Positions 1 to 6,785 of a stretch of DNA of 13,354 nt are shown here, piece after piece. How positions within the stretch are numbered: position 1 is the first letter of the stretch; each line of letters starts with the position of its first letter. Source of the stretch: Candidatus Roizmanbacteria bacterium (GTDB lineage: Bacteria; Patescibacteriota; Microgenomatia; UBA1406; GWC2-37-13). The notes beneath the pieces were generated by a model, which saw nothing but the letters and a program-made list of their open reading frames with translations, did no database searches and was not told the origin of the DNA. The DNA lies in assembly GCA_026395455.1 (NCBI GenBank), contig JAPLYR010000061.1, positions 1 through 13,354 on the forward strand, written 5' to 3'. A program made the translations under genes and the position numbers.

Positions 1-976
1 AGTTTCCTTCTGCATTTTCAAAATCAATAGGGTTCACTTTCTGTGGCATTGTAGAAGATCCCACTTCCCCTTCTTTCTTTTTCAACTTAACTTCCTCTAA
101 CATAATGTAGGTCCACAAATCTCTACTTAATCCGGTCATTATCCCATTGATTGTAAGAAGAGTTTGAAAATAAGAAACCCAATTATCATAGGGCAAAATT
201 TGAGTTACATGAATATTGGGAGTTAATCCAAAAGACCGAACAAATAATCTACTTTGCGCAACCCAGTCTATTGAAGGAAAGTGAATTCTATGAGCGCTTA
301 AATTGCCAACTGCACCCATAAGTTTTCCTTCAAAAGAATAGTTTTTAAGCTTTTTTAATTGTTTGTCAAGGCGCACATAAAAATTTATTAATTCCTTCCC
401 AAATGTTGTGGGAACTGCAGGCTGCCCATGTGTTCGAGCAAGAAGGTATGATTTTTTATTTTGTATGGCGATTTGCTGCAACACATCAAGTAAATCTTGA
501 AAGACTGGGATTATCTCCTGACTATTACATTGAGATAGAGCTATGCTATATGCTAAATTGCCTGTATCATCAGAGGTAATTCCCCAGTGAATATAAGGTA
601 TTAATTGTTCTAATTTCATGTGTTTACACATTCTTTGCAAAAAATATTCAATCGCCTTCATATCGTGATTTATTTCTTGTTCAATACCCTTCACTTCATT
701 TGCTTGCTCGGGTGTGAAGTTAATATACAACGAACGAATATCTTTGATCTGTTTTTGAGTTAATTTTGGCGCAACTTTATTTTTTGATAAGAGAATAAGA
801 TATTCAACCTCAACTCGTATACGATATTGAATATATGCAAATTCAGAAAAATAATGAGTAAGACTTGTTAGTTGTTTTTTATATCTTCCGTCTATTGGAG
901 TTATGTTTCGAAGAGTTATTTCATCTTGTTGACAAGCATGGAAGGATTGTTTGTTTTGTCTATTCTTTAATGACAC
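1..976 (-). CDS. purB: Adenylosuccinate lyase, 3' part beyond the window edge
   Basis: Cleaves adenylosuccinate to AMP and fumarate, and SAICAR to AICAR, in cytosolic purine synthesis. I translated the minus strand by hand: it is open from about 976 to the left edge (325 codons; E. coli PurB has about 456). Near the start it has ITPIDGRY, matching the N-terminal VDGRY block of the family. It then has HWGITSDDTGNLAYS, the ARTHGQPA block with the catalytic His, and at the edge the signature loop SSTMPQKVNPIDFENAEGN with the catalytic Ser. This is the E. coli-type PurB subfamily. No in-frame ATG precedes the conserved region. The best start is GTG at 976-974, because a TTGACA/TAAATA promoter ends 9 nt before it; this gives an N-terminus longer than usual. 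Divergent from the VIT-like gene. Family call very secure, start uncertain. Confidence 0.96.
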   Translation of the reverse strand, partial: MSLKNRQNKQSFHACQQDEITLRNITPIDGRYKKQLTSLTHYFSEFAYIQYRIRVEVEYLILLSKNKVAPKLTQKQIKDIRSLYINFTPEQANEVKGIEQEINHDMKAIEYFLQRMCKHMKLEQLIPYIHWGITSDDTGNLAYSIALSQCNSQEIIPVFQDLLDVLQQIAIQNKKSYLLARTHGQPAVPTTFGKELINFYVRLDKQLKKLKNYSFEGKLMGAVGNLSAHRIHFPSIDWVAQSRLFVRSFGLTPNIHVTQILPYDNWVSYFQTLLTINGIMTGLSRDLWTYIMLEEVKLKKKEGEVGSSTMPQKVNPIDFENAEGN

Positions 977-984
977 GACAGACT

Positions 985-1014
985 TATTTAAACAAATGAA
1001 GTTTGCTTTGTCAA
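985..1014 (-). promoter_or_regulatory. Probable purB promoter (-35 TTGACA, -10 TAAATA)
   Basis: On the minus strand TTGACA lies at 1014-1009 and TAAATA at 990-985 with an 18-nt spacer. The last base of the -10 is 9 nt before the proposed GTG start at 976, so the leader would be about 2 nt. A second -10, TATAAT at 1031-1026, could give a transcript from about 1019 with a leader of about 43 nt. No Shine-Dalgarno sequence is visible before the GTG. Confidence 0.5.
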
Positions 1015-1034
1015 ATGAGTTCTTGATTATATTG

Positions 1035-1041
1035 ATATAAT
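1035..1041 (+). promoter_or_regulatory. Extended -10 promoter of the VIT-like gene
   Basis: TATAAT at 1036-1041 is preceded by TGA (1033-1035), forming a full TGnTATAAT extended -10. The predicted transcription start is near 1048. That is after the first ATG (1045) and 6 nt before the second (1054). The sequence ATTATATTGATATAAT at 1026-1041 is almost a perfect palindrome, so the minus strand carries TATAAT too. Confidence 0.55.
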
Positions 1042-1044
1042 TGC

Positions 1045-1533
1045 ATGAAAGATATGAATATAAAAAAAGTTGATCTCAGAAAAATTACATTTGGCATGAC
1101 CTCAGCTATTGTCACGGGTATTGCGGCAGTTGGAACACTCTTTGCAAACCCAAATGGTAAAATGCTCGTCATTCCTTCCCTCCTTATTTTTGCCATTGCA
1201 GATAATATTGCCGATACGTTTGGGATGCATATATATCAAGATTCGGAATTATTGAAAGAAAAACAGGTGTGGATGGGTACTCTTTTCAATTATTGTGCGA
1301 GACTCGCCGTGTCACTCCTTTTTATAGCTATTTTGCTCATTTTTCCAACAGTAACCGCTGCAATAGTATGCGTTGTTATTGGACTTTTCCTCCTTACTCT
1401 TATAAGTTATATCATTGCAAAACGGAGAAAAACGAATCCAGTATTTATGATAGTTGAACATGTAGGACTTGCCATTGCGGTACTTACATTAAGCTCAATT
1501 GCAGGAAATATTATCCGCTCCCAAATTCGTTAA
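1045..1533 (+). CDS. VIT1/CCC1-like small membrane protein
   Basis: A 162-residue (or 159-residue) hydrophobic protein with about four membrane segments. The stretch FGMTSAIVTGIAAVGTLFAN followed by IADNIADTFGMHIYQDSE recalls the first half of VIT1/CCC1-type iron/manganese transporters, where a helix leads into an acidic cytosolic segment. A later block, NYCARLAVSLLF through AKRRKTNP to EHVGLAIAVLTLSS, fits the remaining helices in a short version. Classical VIT proteins are longer (about 230-250 residues) and have a larger acidic metal-binding insert, not seen here, so transport of a metal is only a guess. Start: ATG 1045 is the longest choice, but the promoter position favours ATG 1054 (MNIKK). 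The HIT gene follows after a 16-nt gap with its own promoter. Confidence 0.7.
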   Translation: MKDMNIKKVDLRKITFGMTSAIVTGIAAVGTLFANPNGKMLVIPSLLIFAIADNIADTFGMHIYQDSELLKEKQVWMGTLFNYCARLAVSLLFIAILLIFPTVTAAIVCVVIGLFLLTLISYIIAKRRKTNPVFMIVEHVGLAIAVLTLSSIAGNIIRSQIR

Positions 1534-1534
1534 T

Positions 1535-1543
1535 TGATATAAT
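1535..1543 (+). promoter_or_regulatory. Extended -10 promoter placing the HIT gene start at +1
   Basis: TGATATAAT is a complete extended -10 (TGA at 1535-1537, TATAAT at 1538-1543). The final T is exactly 7 nt before the A of ATG at 1550, so transcription is expected to start on the start codon itself. No -35 match and no Shine-Dalgarno sequence are seen. Confidence 0.6.
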
Positions 1544-1549
1544 TCTTGT

Positions 1550-2188
1550 ATGTCAGATTTTTCTACAAAAGAAATCTTTTTAAACTGCCCCCATTGCGAC
1601 ACGAAATCATTTGCACTCAAATTCCCCTTATGTGACACTGATAATTTTTTTGTAACATGTGACGTACATCCACTTACAAAAGGACATATATTAATCATGC
1701 CAAAAAAGCACTTTTCTTGCTTTGGAGAATATCCAGACTCAATAGTTGATGAACTCGTCGCTCTCTATAAAAAATGCTCCGATTTTTTAGTCAAAACATA
1801 TGGTTCAGTGAGCTCTTTTGAACATGGAAAAATTGGTCAAACAGTATTCCACTCACATATCCAAATGTTCCCCTACTTAGGATCTGAAAAAGCTATTATT
1901 CCCGAAGGAAACTCTTTTCTGACCAAAATACAGACCATTCTCGATCTGAAAAGAATTTTTAAAGAAAAAGATATGTACCTCTTTTTTTCTATTGGAAAAA
2001 ATATGTGGACGGTTGATACAAGTATAGGAAAACCTCGCTTTTTTAGAGATCGATTTGCACAAGCGCTTCACAATCCTAAAAGAGGAAACTGGAAAGAAAT
2101 GCACGCCGATGTTTTATTGATGAAAGAAGCAGAAGAAGATATATTTGACCTTCTTGATAAATGGAATCGAAAATTTAAGTCCTCTTAA
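1550..2188 (+). CDS. HIT-superfamily protein with an HxHxQ active site
   Basis: A 212-residue protein. The N-terminal two-thirds fits the histidine triad fold, which binds nucleotides and transfers or hydrolyses nucleotidyl groups through a histidine. Visible marks: DVHPLTKGHILIMPKKH at residues 38-54, the typical beta strand and loop of HIT proteins, and QTVFHSHIQMFP at 97-108. The triad here reads H101-x-H103-x-Q105. The nucleophilic middle His is kept but the third His is Gln, as in the GalT and Ap4A phosphorylase branches rather than in Hint/FHIT hydrolases. CPHC at 13-16 could bind zinc. The region from about 115 to 212 is not recognised. The 3' end overlaps the MFS gene on the other strand by 14 nt. 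The family is clear, the substrate unknown. Confidence 0.88.
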   Translation: MSDFSTKEIFLNCPHCDTKSFALKFPLCDTDNFFVTCDVHPLTKGHILIMPKKHFSCFGEYPDSIVDELVALYKKCSDFLVKTYGSVSSFEHGKIGQTVFHSHIQMFPYLGSEKAIIPEGNSFLTKIQTILDLKRIFKEKDMYLFFSIGKNMWTVDTSIGKPRFFRDRFAQALHNPKRGNWKEMHADVLLMKEAEEDIFDLLDKWNRKFKSS

Positions 2189-3323
2189 GTAATAATGCAG
2201 GAATGGTTGCTACTAATGCAAATCCTGCAGAAAAGTGAAAAGCTGCGATGATTCCAAATTTATCGGATAAAAATCCAAGTATAAATGGGGCTGTGGTACT
2301 TGCTAGACCAACAAAAATAGCATTTAAACCAAACGCTTTTTCCATTCCTTTGTGATGATCAACAGATTCAGCAATCATCGTTATAAGGACAGGTGATGTC
2401 CCCTTCGTAAAAACACCCAAAATAACAGAGGAGGCAATAATGATGGGGAGCGCTGTAGCATTTGATAGGATCACTATAAAAATAGCCATACATATTTCTG
2501 AAAAAATAAACACGTTTGTGTTTCCAAAGGTGTCAACCAGTCTTCCTAAAAAAACTTTTCCTGCCATATTGCCGATAAAAAAAGTTGAGGTAAGAAGACC
2601 TAAAAAAATGTATGGGACATGTCGTTGTAAGAGTAAAAATGGGATAAATATGAAAAGTGACCCGCTCGCAAACGTATCAAAACAATAGCTTATTGTAGAG
2701 AGAATAAATTTGTTATTTTTGAGTATGGATTTGTACGAAACATGAGGAGAAAGATCTTCATGACTATCTTTAATACGTATATCTTTTTTTAGTAAATGTA
2801 CAAAATAAAGACCGATCGCAAGTAGTATAACTCCTATCGTGACCGAAGTATTTCGCCATCCGATATAGACGATTACAAATGTTATGAATGAAGTTATTCC
2901 TACCTTCCCCAACTCTCCTAACGCAGAAAAATTACCGAGCTGTTTTCCTCTCACTTTTTTTTCAAACATTTTTGATACGAGAGCAAAAGCAACTGGATGG
3001 AACGACCCAAACCCAATACCAGCAACAATAAATGCAAGAACGATAAAACTATAATAGGGTGAAGCTCCTGTTAGTATGAAGCCGAGTGACCAAAAAAAAA
3101 TAGCCCCCACCAATATTTTTTTTCCTCCTATTTTTGATGCAAAGTGACTCGCGGGAATTGCAAGAAATATGTCAAGAGAATTGAGTGCACTTCCCAAAAA
3201 TCCAACCTGAGTCAAACTCATAACGAATTCTTTTGCAATTGTAGGCAAGAAAAGAATAAGGCTCGCCTTAAATCCATCGTTTAAGATGTGAAGGAGGTTA
3301 ATCTGTGTTGCTTCTTTTTTCAT
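2175..3323 (-). CDS. MFS transporter, fosmidomycin-resistance (Fsr)-like
   Basis: A 382-residue integral membrane protein with about 12 hydrophobic segments and a charged central loop near residues 180-195 (LLKKDIRIKDSHED), the usual 6+6 MFS layout. The opening INLLHILNDGFKASLILFLP and the FHPVAFALVSKMFEKKVRGK segment after helix 4 resemble the Fsr-type drug exporter group, where an H-x-x-ND motif starts helix 1. Substrate cannot be told from sequence. The gene starts 7 nt after the ddl stop codon, so it is probably co-transcribed with ddl. A GGAGG lies upstream inside the ddl C-terminal codons but 14 nt from the ATG, too far for an ordinary ribosome site. Its 3' end overlaps the convergent HIT gene. 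Confidence 0.88.
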   Translation of the reverse strand: MKKEATQINLLHILNDGFKASLILFLPTIAKEFVMSLTQVGFLGSALNSLDIFLAIPASHFASKIGGKKILVGAIFFWSLGFILTGASPYYSFIVLAFIVAGIGFGSFHPVAFALVSKMFEKKVRGKQLGNFSALGELGKVGITSFITFVIVYIGWRNTSVTIGVILLAIGLYFVHLLKKDIRIKDSHEDLSPHVSYKSILKNNKFILSTISYCFDTFASGSLFIFIPFLLLQRHVPYIFLGLLTSTFFIGNMAGKVFLGRLVDTFGNTNVFIFSEICMAIFIVILSNATALPIIIASSVILGVFTKGTSPVLITMIAESVDHHKGMEKAFGLNAIFVGLASTTAPFILGFLSDKFGIIAAFHFSAGFALVATIPALLLKRT

Positions 3324-3330
3324 GTAAGCG

Positions 3331-4506
3331 TCACTTCCCTCCTTTTACTTTTAATTTAACTGAATTGGCGTATTTAAGAAGATCTGATTTAAAAATATGA
3401 GTATATTGCTTTTTCTTTTCATATTTTCCTTCTGCATACCCAATTAGTTTAGTGAGAAGCTCATCCAGTTCAATACCACTCGCTTTCCACAGATGATGAT
3501 AAATGGTTCCTGGCAATGTATTTACTTCATTTGCATAGATTTTTTTTGTTTTTGTATCGTAGAGAAAATCAACACGCGCAATACCAGAGCATCCAATGAG
3601 CTTGTAAACCTGTATGGCAATTTTTTGAATACGTTTCGTTGTCTCTTCATCAACGCGCCCTGGAATAACGATGCTATTTTTTGCATTTCCTAGTTGTGCT
3701 CCACCACCCTCCAAATATTTGTCTTCATAACTAAATAGATCGTCTGCAAATACAGATTCTTGAAGGAGAGATGGAATTGGGCTGTCATTTCCAATAACAG
3801 CACATGTAAGGTCCATAAGATCTGTAATACAGACTTCAACAATGACTTTCTCGTCATAATGAAGTGCCACTTCAATCGCAAACTCAAGATCTTTCTCGGT
3901 TTTTGCTTTGGTGATGCCAATAGAAGAACCAAGACGAGCGGGCTTGACAATTACAGGCAATTTTAATGTATTAATGATGTTTGCGATAATATCTTTTTTT
4001 TGAGTATTCCAATCACTCTTTGTGAAAAAAACAAAATCAGTTCCCGGGATATTGTCTGCTCTATATAAGAGCTTTGTGAGTACTTTATCCATTGTTATTG
4101 CAGATGATGCAACATCGCACCCAACATAAGGGATGTTGAGAAGCTCACATAATCCTTGGAATGTCCCATCTTCCCCATTTTGTCCATGAAATGCCGGGAA
4201 AGCGATATCAACAACACATTTCCCCCCTCCAAAACCCTTCTTTTTAAAAACAAATTTCCCTTGTGATTCTTGAAGGTCTAAATGCCATTCAGTATCTTTT
4301 ACTTTAAATGAGGATTTTGGATCAGTAAACTGTACAAGGTGGCTAAATTGCTCCCCCAAATACCATTTCCCCTGCTTATCTAAATAGATTGCAACAACGT
4401 TATAATCTAATTTTTTAAGCCCCGAAATAATAAGCTGTCCAGTAATGATGGAAACATCATGTTCTGGGTTACGGCTACCAAAAAACACACCAATTGTCTT
4501 TTTCAT
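3331..4506 (-). CDS. ddl: D-alanine--D-alanine ligase
   Basis: Joins two D-alanines using ATP in the cytosol, supplying the dipeptide that MurF adds to the peptidoglycan precursor. An ATP-grasp protein of 391 residues. Visible motifs: SRNPEHDVSIITG at 11-23 (N-terminal substrate loop with Glu15), HGQNGEDGT at 107-115, SAITMDK at 135-141, VKPARLGSSIGI at 187-198 (ATP-binding lysine and glycine loop), EDKYLEGGGA at 261-270 (omega loop), RVDF at 311-314 and NEVNTLPG at 326-333 with the Mg ligands. The segment after NTLPG is about four residues shorter than the usual [13 protein letters not shown] form, reading TIYHHLWKASG. The C-terminal tail is basic. First gene of a ddl-MFS unit. Function very likely; a D-Ala-D-X specificity is not excluded. 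Confidence 0.94.
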   Translation of the reverse strand: MKKTIGVFFGSRNPEHDVSIITGQLIISGLKKLDYNVVAIYLDKQGKWYLGEQFSHLVQFTDPKSSFKVKDTEWHLDLQESQGKFVFKKKGFGGGKCVVDIAFPAFHGQNGEDGTFQGLCELLNIPYVGCDVASSAITMDKVLTKLLYRADNIPGTDFVFFTKSDWNTQKKDIIANIINTLKLPVIVKPARLGSSIGITKAKTEKDLEFAIEVALHYDEKVIVEVCITDLMDLTCAVIGNDSPIPSLLQESVFADDLFSYEDKYLEGGGAQLGNAKNSIVIPGRVDEETTKRIQKIAIQVYKLIGCSGIARVDFLYDTKTKKIYANEVNTLPGTIYHHLWKASGIELDELLTKLIGYAEGKYEKKKQYTHIFKSDLLKYANSVKLKVKGGK

Positions 4507-4513
4507 AGGAAAA

Positions 4514-4540
4514 ATTATGAACTTGTACTCCCATATTATA
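4514..4540 (-). promoter_or_regulatory. Candidate ddl promoters
   Basis: Two -10-like hexamers precede ddl on the minus strand. TATAAT at 4540-4535 would give a leader of about 21 nt without a Shine-Dalgarno. CATAAT at 4519-4514 ends 8 nt before the ATG and would give a nearly leaderless transcript, the pattern seen at other genes here. I cannot choose between them. Confidence 0.45.
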
Positions 4541-4586
4541 CATAAATAGCAATAATCTGAATGCGGAGTAGTTTGGGCTATGACGA

Positions 4587-4670
4587 ATTCAAGACCTGTT
4601 TGAGCACTCGAATTTTCCTCGTGCGAGTTTCTTGAATGAGGAAGAGCCTAAACTGCGAAGCAGAGACTAA
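4587..4670 (+). repeat. Repeat copy A, structured intergenic element
   Basis: Shares the 20-mer CCTGTTTGAGCACTCGAATT (4595-4614) exactly with copy B at 10833-10852, then diverges while staying alignable to about 4670 (CGAGTT, then GGAAGAG-CTAAA-GCGAA-ACTA like positions). It can fold: ATTCAAGA (4587-4594) pairs with TCTTGAAT (4630-4637), and inside it ACTCG (4606-4610) pairs with CGAGT (4624-4628). The conserved 11 nt CCTGTTTGAGC bulges on the 5' side. A small hairpin CTGC-GAA-GCAG follows at 4652-4662. Lies between ddl and murF. Strand is arbitrary. It could be a REP-like element of a TnpA-REP (RAYT) system or another small mobile hairpin; no transposase is in the window. Confidence 0.7.
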
Positions 4671-4681
4671 TAATATACGTT

Positions 4682-5998
4682 TTACTTATAGTTATCTGGC
4701 CAATCATTTTGGAATAACACCACGTCATTTGGCTCAACAATATCCCCCATAGCTGCATGCGCCTCATGTGCGCTTTTGTACCACTGTATATGATTTTTAT
4801 CGAATCCATTCTCCATAAGTCCCTGCGCAATAAATGGCGTTGCACTATTTTTTATCAAAACCACTCTATCTGCAACTTGTGCTAAATGTTTGCCGATTTT
4901 TTTATGAACTTCTTCATTTTTTTCTCCCGTTTCCACAAGTCCTGGAGTGATGTATACCTTTCGTCTGTTTTTATAAGTACTTAATAAATAGATTGCCTCT
5001 GCAACTCCCTCTGAATTCCCGTTATAACTATCGTCAATGACTAATACTCCCTGTGTCCCTTCTATTGGCTGTAATCTGTGTGGAAGAGGCCCAATTGCTC
5101 GTGCTCCTTTTTGTATTTGCTCTTCAGTGAGACCCAAATATCTCCCGACAGCCGCTCCTGCTTCAAGTACCCCTTTTGCATATCTTCCTAACAGTCCACT
5201 TTCCAAATTACTTTCTTTTTTACTCGATACTAATGCAATTTTTTGAGTGGTAACAAATGTCTTGTAGTTATCTCGTATCAACACATTGTCTTCATTGAGT
5301 ACAAGTAACCCTTTTTGATTCATATGTTGAGCTAATTCAAAAATAGCTGCTGTTGTATTTTCAATTGAACCCATTCGCTCAAGGTGGGCTTCATTAATAC
5401 CAGTTATTATTGCTGTTTGAGGCTTCACAACAGTACATATATCTTGTATGTCTCCCTGTGTATATTCTCCCATTTCTACAACTAACACTTCTATTGAACT
5501 GTCCAGTCTTTTGAGAATAAGACTCGCAATGCCAAGGGGTGTATTGATATTTTCAGGTGTTTTTAGAACAGAGTATTTTTGCGAAAGTATTGTTGCCACA
5601 GCTTCCTTCATTGTTGTTTTACCATAACTTCCCGCAATACCTACAACCTCAAGGAGTGGGAACTGTGCAAGATGAAGTTTTGCACGTTTAATGAGGGCAT
5701 GCTTCATGTAAGTATCAAGTGGCTTGATGATGATTACGGCAAGTGAAATAGGAAGGTAGGAAATAAAAAATAAGAGAAGAAAAAGTGGAGATAGTGCAAA
5801 AGAAAGACCCATAATCATACCTCCAGAAAGTGTTGCAATTAACATCATTTTTTGTGTCCACACTAGTTTTTTTCTCAACACTTTTTGTGGGAGGCTGGCG
5901 GTCCACACAGTGCGCAAAAAACGTCTCACATCATACTCTTCGAGTTGGAGAAGATAGAGATGATAATAAAAATATGCAAAAGGATTAATTTTTTCCAT
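4682..5998 (-). CDS. MurF-like Mur ligase with N-terminal membrane anchor
   Basis: Mur ligase of 438 residues, best matching MurF (adds D-Ala-D-Ala to UDP-MurNAc-tripeptide). Catalytic motifs: ATP loop GIAGSYGKTT (120-129), NTPLG (152-156), VVEMGEYTQGDI (173-184), NEAHLERMG (202-210), NEDN (235-238), PHRLQPIEG (306-314) and the MurF-typical DDSYNGN (322-328). Unusual: in place of the normal MurF N-terminal domain that holds the UDP-sugar, residues 1-115 form an aromatic/basic stretch and two membrane segments (about 50-68 and 71-92). The part between NEDN and PHRL is also short, and the usual GxHNvxN block is replaced by GRYAKGVLEAGAAVG. The enzyme may therefore act at the membrane, perhaps on another substrate. 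The start overlaps the end of the hydrolase gene by 14 nt, implying translational coupling. Confidence 0.88.
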   Translation of the reverse strand: MEKINPFAYFYYHLYLLQLEEYDVRRFLRTVWTASLPQKVLRKKLVWTQKMMLIATLSGGMIMGLSFALSPLFLLLFFISYLPISLAVIIIKPLDTYMKHALIKRAKLHLAQFPLLEVVGIAGSYGKTTMKEAVATILSQKYSVLKTPENINTPLGIASLILKRLDSSIEVLVVEMGEYTQGDIQDICTVVKPQTAIITGINEAHLERMGSIENTTAAIFELAQHMNQKGLLVLNEDNVLIRDNYKTFVTTQKIALVSSKKESNLESGLLGRYAKGVLEAGAAVGRYLGLTEEQIQKGARAIGPLPHRLQPIEGTQGVLVIDDSYNGNSEGVAEAIYLLSTYKNRRKVYITPGLVETGEKNEEVHKKIGKHLAQVADRVVLIKNSATPFIAQGLMENGFDKNHIQWYKSAHEAHAAMGDIVEPNDVVLFQNDWPDNYK

Positions 5999-6782
5999 TC
6001 AAAGAATCTAAAAATTCTAATAGAACAGTTTGAAATTCTTTAGGTTTATCCAAAAAACAATAATGACCTGCTTCTTGGATAATGTGGGCTGAAGCCACAG
6101 GAATTAATCGATGAAAAATTCCCACATCGCTTACAGGTGTATATGAGTTCTCATCATCCCCTCCCCACACAATAAACGTTTTGTTTTCTATATGTGGCAA
6201 TTCAAACTCAATATGTTCTCGAATAATATTGACAAATGTTTCTCGCAGCTCTGGAAAAGCAATATAATCATCACTTCCAGACAATCGAAGAAGATTTGAA
6301 CGAATACCCTTCATAAAAGGCAAATCCATGAATGGCTTTACTGTTTTTGCAATTTTGATTTTTGTTTGTGTAGAAAATGAAGTGTGTGGTAGCCCAGAAG
6401 AATCAACAAGAACAAGTCCCGCCAAAGGAATACTTTTCTTTGAAGCTATCCGTATTGCAGTTTTTCCTCCAAAAGAATGTCCAATAAGTACAGGTAGGGA
6501 AATTTCAAGTTTTTGTATACATTGAGTAACGATATCTGCGAAATCTTGCAATTGAAATGCTTTCTGAGGTGTTTGAGATTTTCCAAATCCAGGGAGATCT
6601 AAAAAATATAACTCATATCCTTTTTCAGTAAGCTCTAGGGTTGAAGAAAACCACAAAGGACTATTTGACCCCCACCCATGAAGAAATACAAGCGTATTCT
6701 TTTTTTCGCCTAAGGCTTCTCCATGGTAATAATGCACTAATTGGCTACCTATGACAATGTCCTTTTCAAGAGGCTTTTGCAT
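5985..6782 (-). CDS. Alpha/beta-fold hydrolase
   Basis: A 265-residue soluble alpha/beta hydrolase, complete in length for the family. Motifs: oxyanion loop FLHGWGSN (33-40), LDLPGFGKS (61-69), nucleophile elbow GHSFGG (101-106, Ser103), acid in WGGDDENSYTP (Asp209 or Asp210) and catalytic His240 in EAGHYCFLDKP. No signal peptide. Such proteins are esterases, peptidases or C-C hydrolases; the substrate cannot be read from the motifs. The overlap with the MurF-like gene suggests a shared task, possibly in envelope precursor metabolism (inference). The ATG at 6782 is supported by an extended -10 (TGATACAAT) ending 6 nt before it. It sits 3 nt after the stop codon of the PQ-loop-like gene, so read-through transcription is also possible. 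Confidence 0.92.
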   Translation of the reverse strand: MQKPLEKDIVIGSQLVHYYHGEALGEKKNTLVFLHGWGSNSPLWFSSTLELTEKGYELYFLDLPGFGKSQTPQKAFQLQDFADIVTQCIQKLEISLPVLIGHSFGGKTAIRIASKKSIPLAGLVLVDSSGLPHTSFSTQTKIKIAKTVKPFMDLPFMKGIRSNLLRLSGSDDYIAFPELRETFVNIIREHIEFELPHIENKTFIVWGGDDENSYTPVSDVGIFHRLIPVASAHIIQEAGHYCFLDKPKEFQTVLLEFLDSLNGKN

Positions 6783-6785
6783 ATT

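Noticed and set aside
1011..1196. Minus-strand ORF antisense to the VIT-like gene
   Set aside because: Shadow of the VIT-like gene running into the purB promoter region; no family features.
3324..3345. GGAGG before the MFS gene as a Shine-Dalgarno
   Set aside because: It encodes the C-terminal Gly-Gly of Ddl and is 14 nt from the ATG, outside the usual 5-10 nt range.
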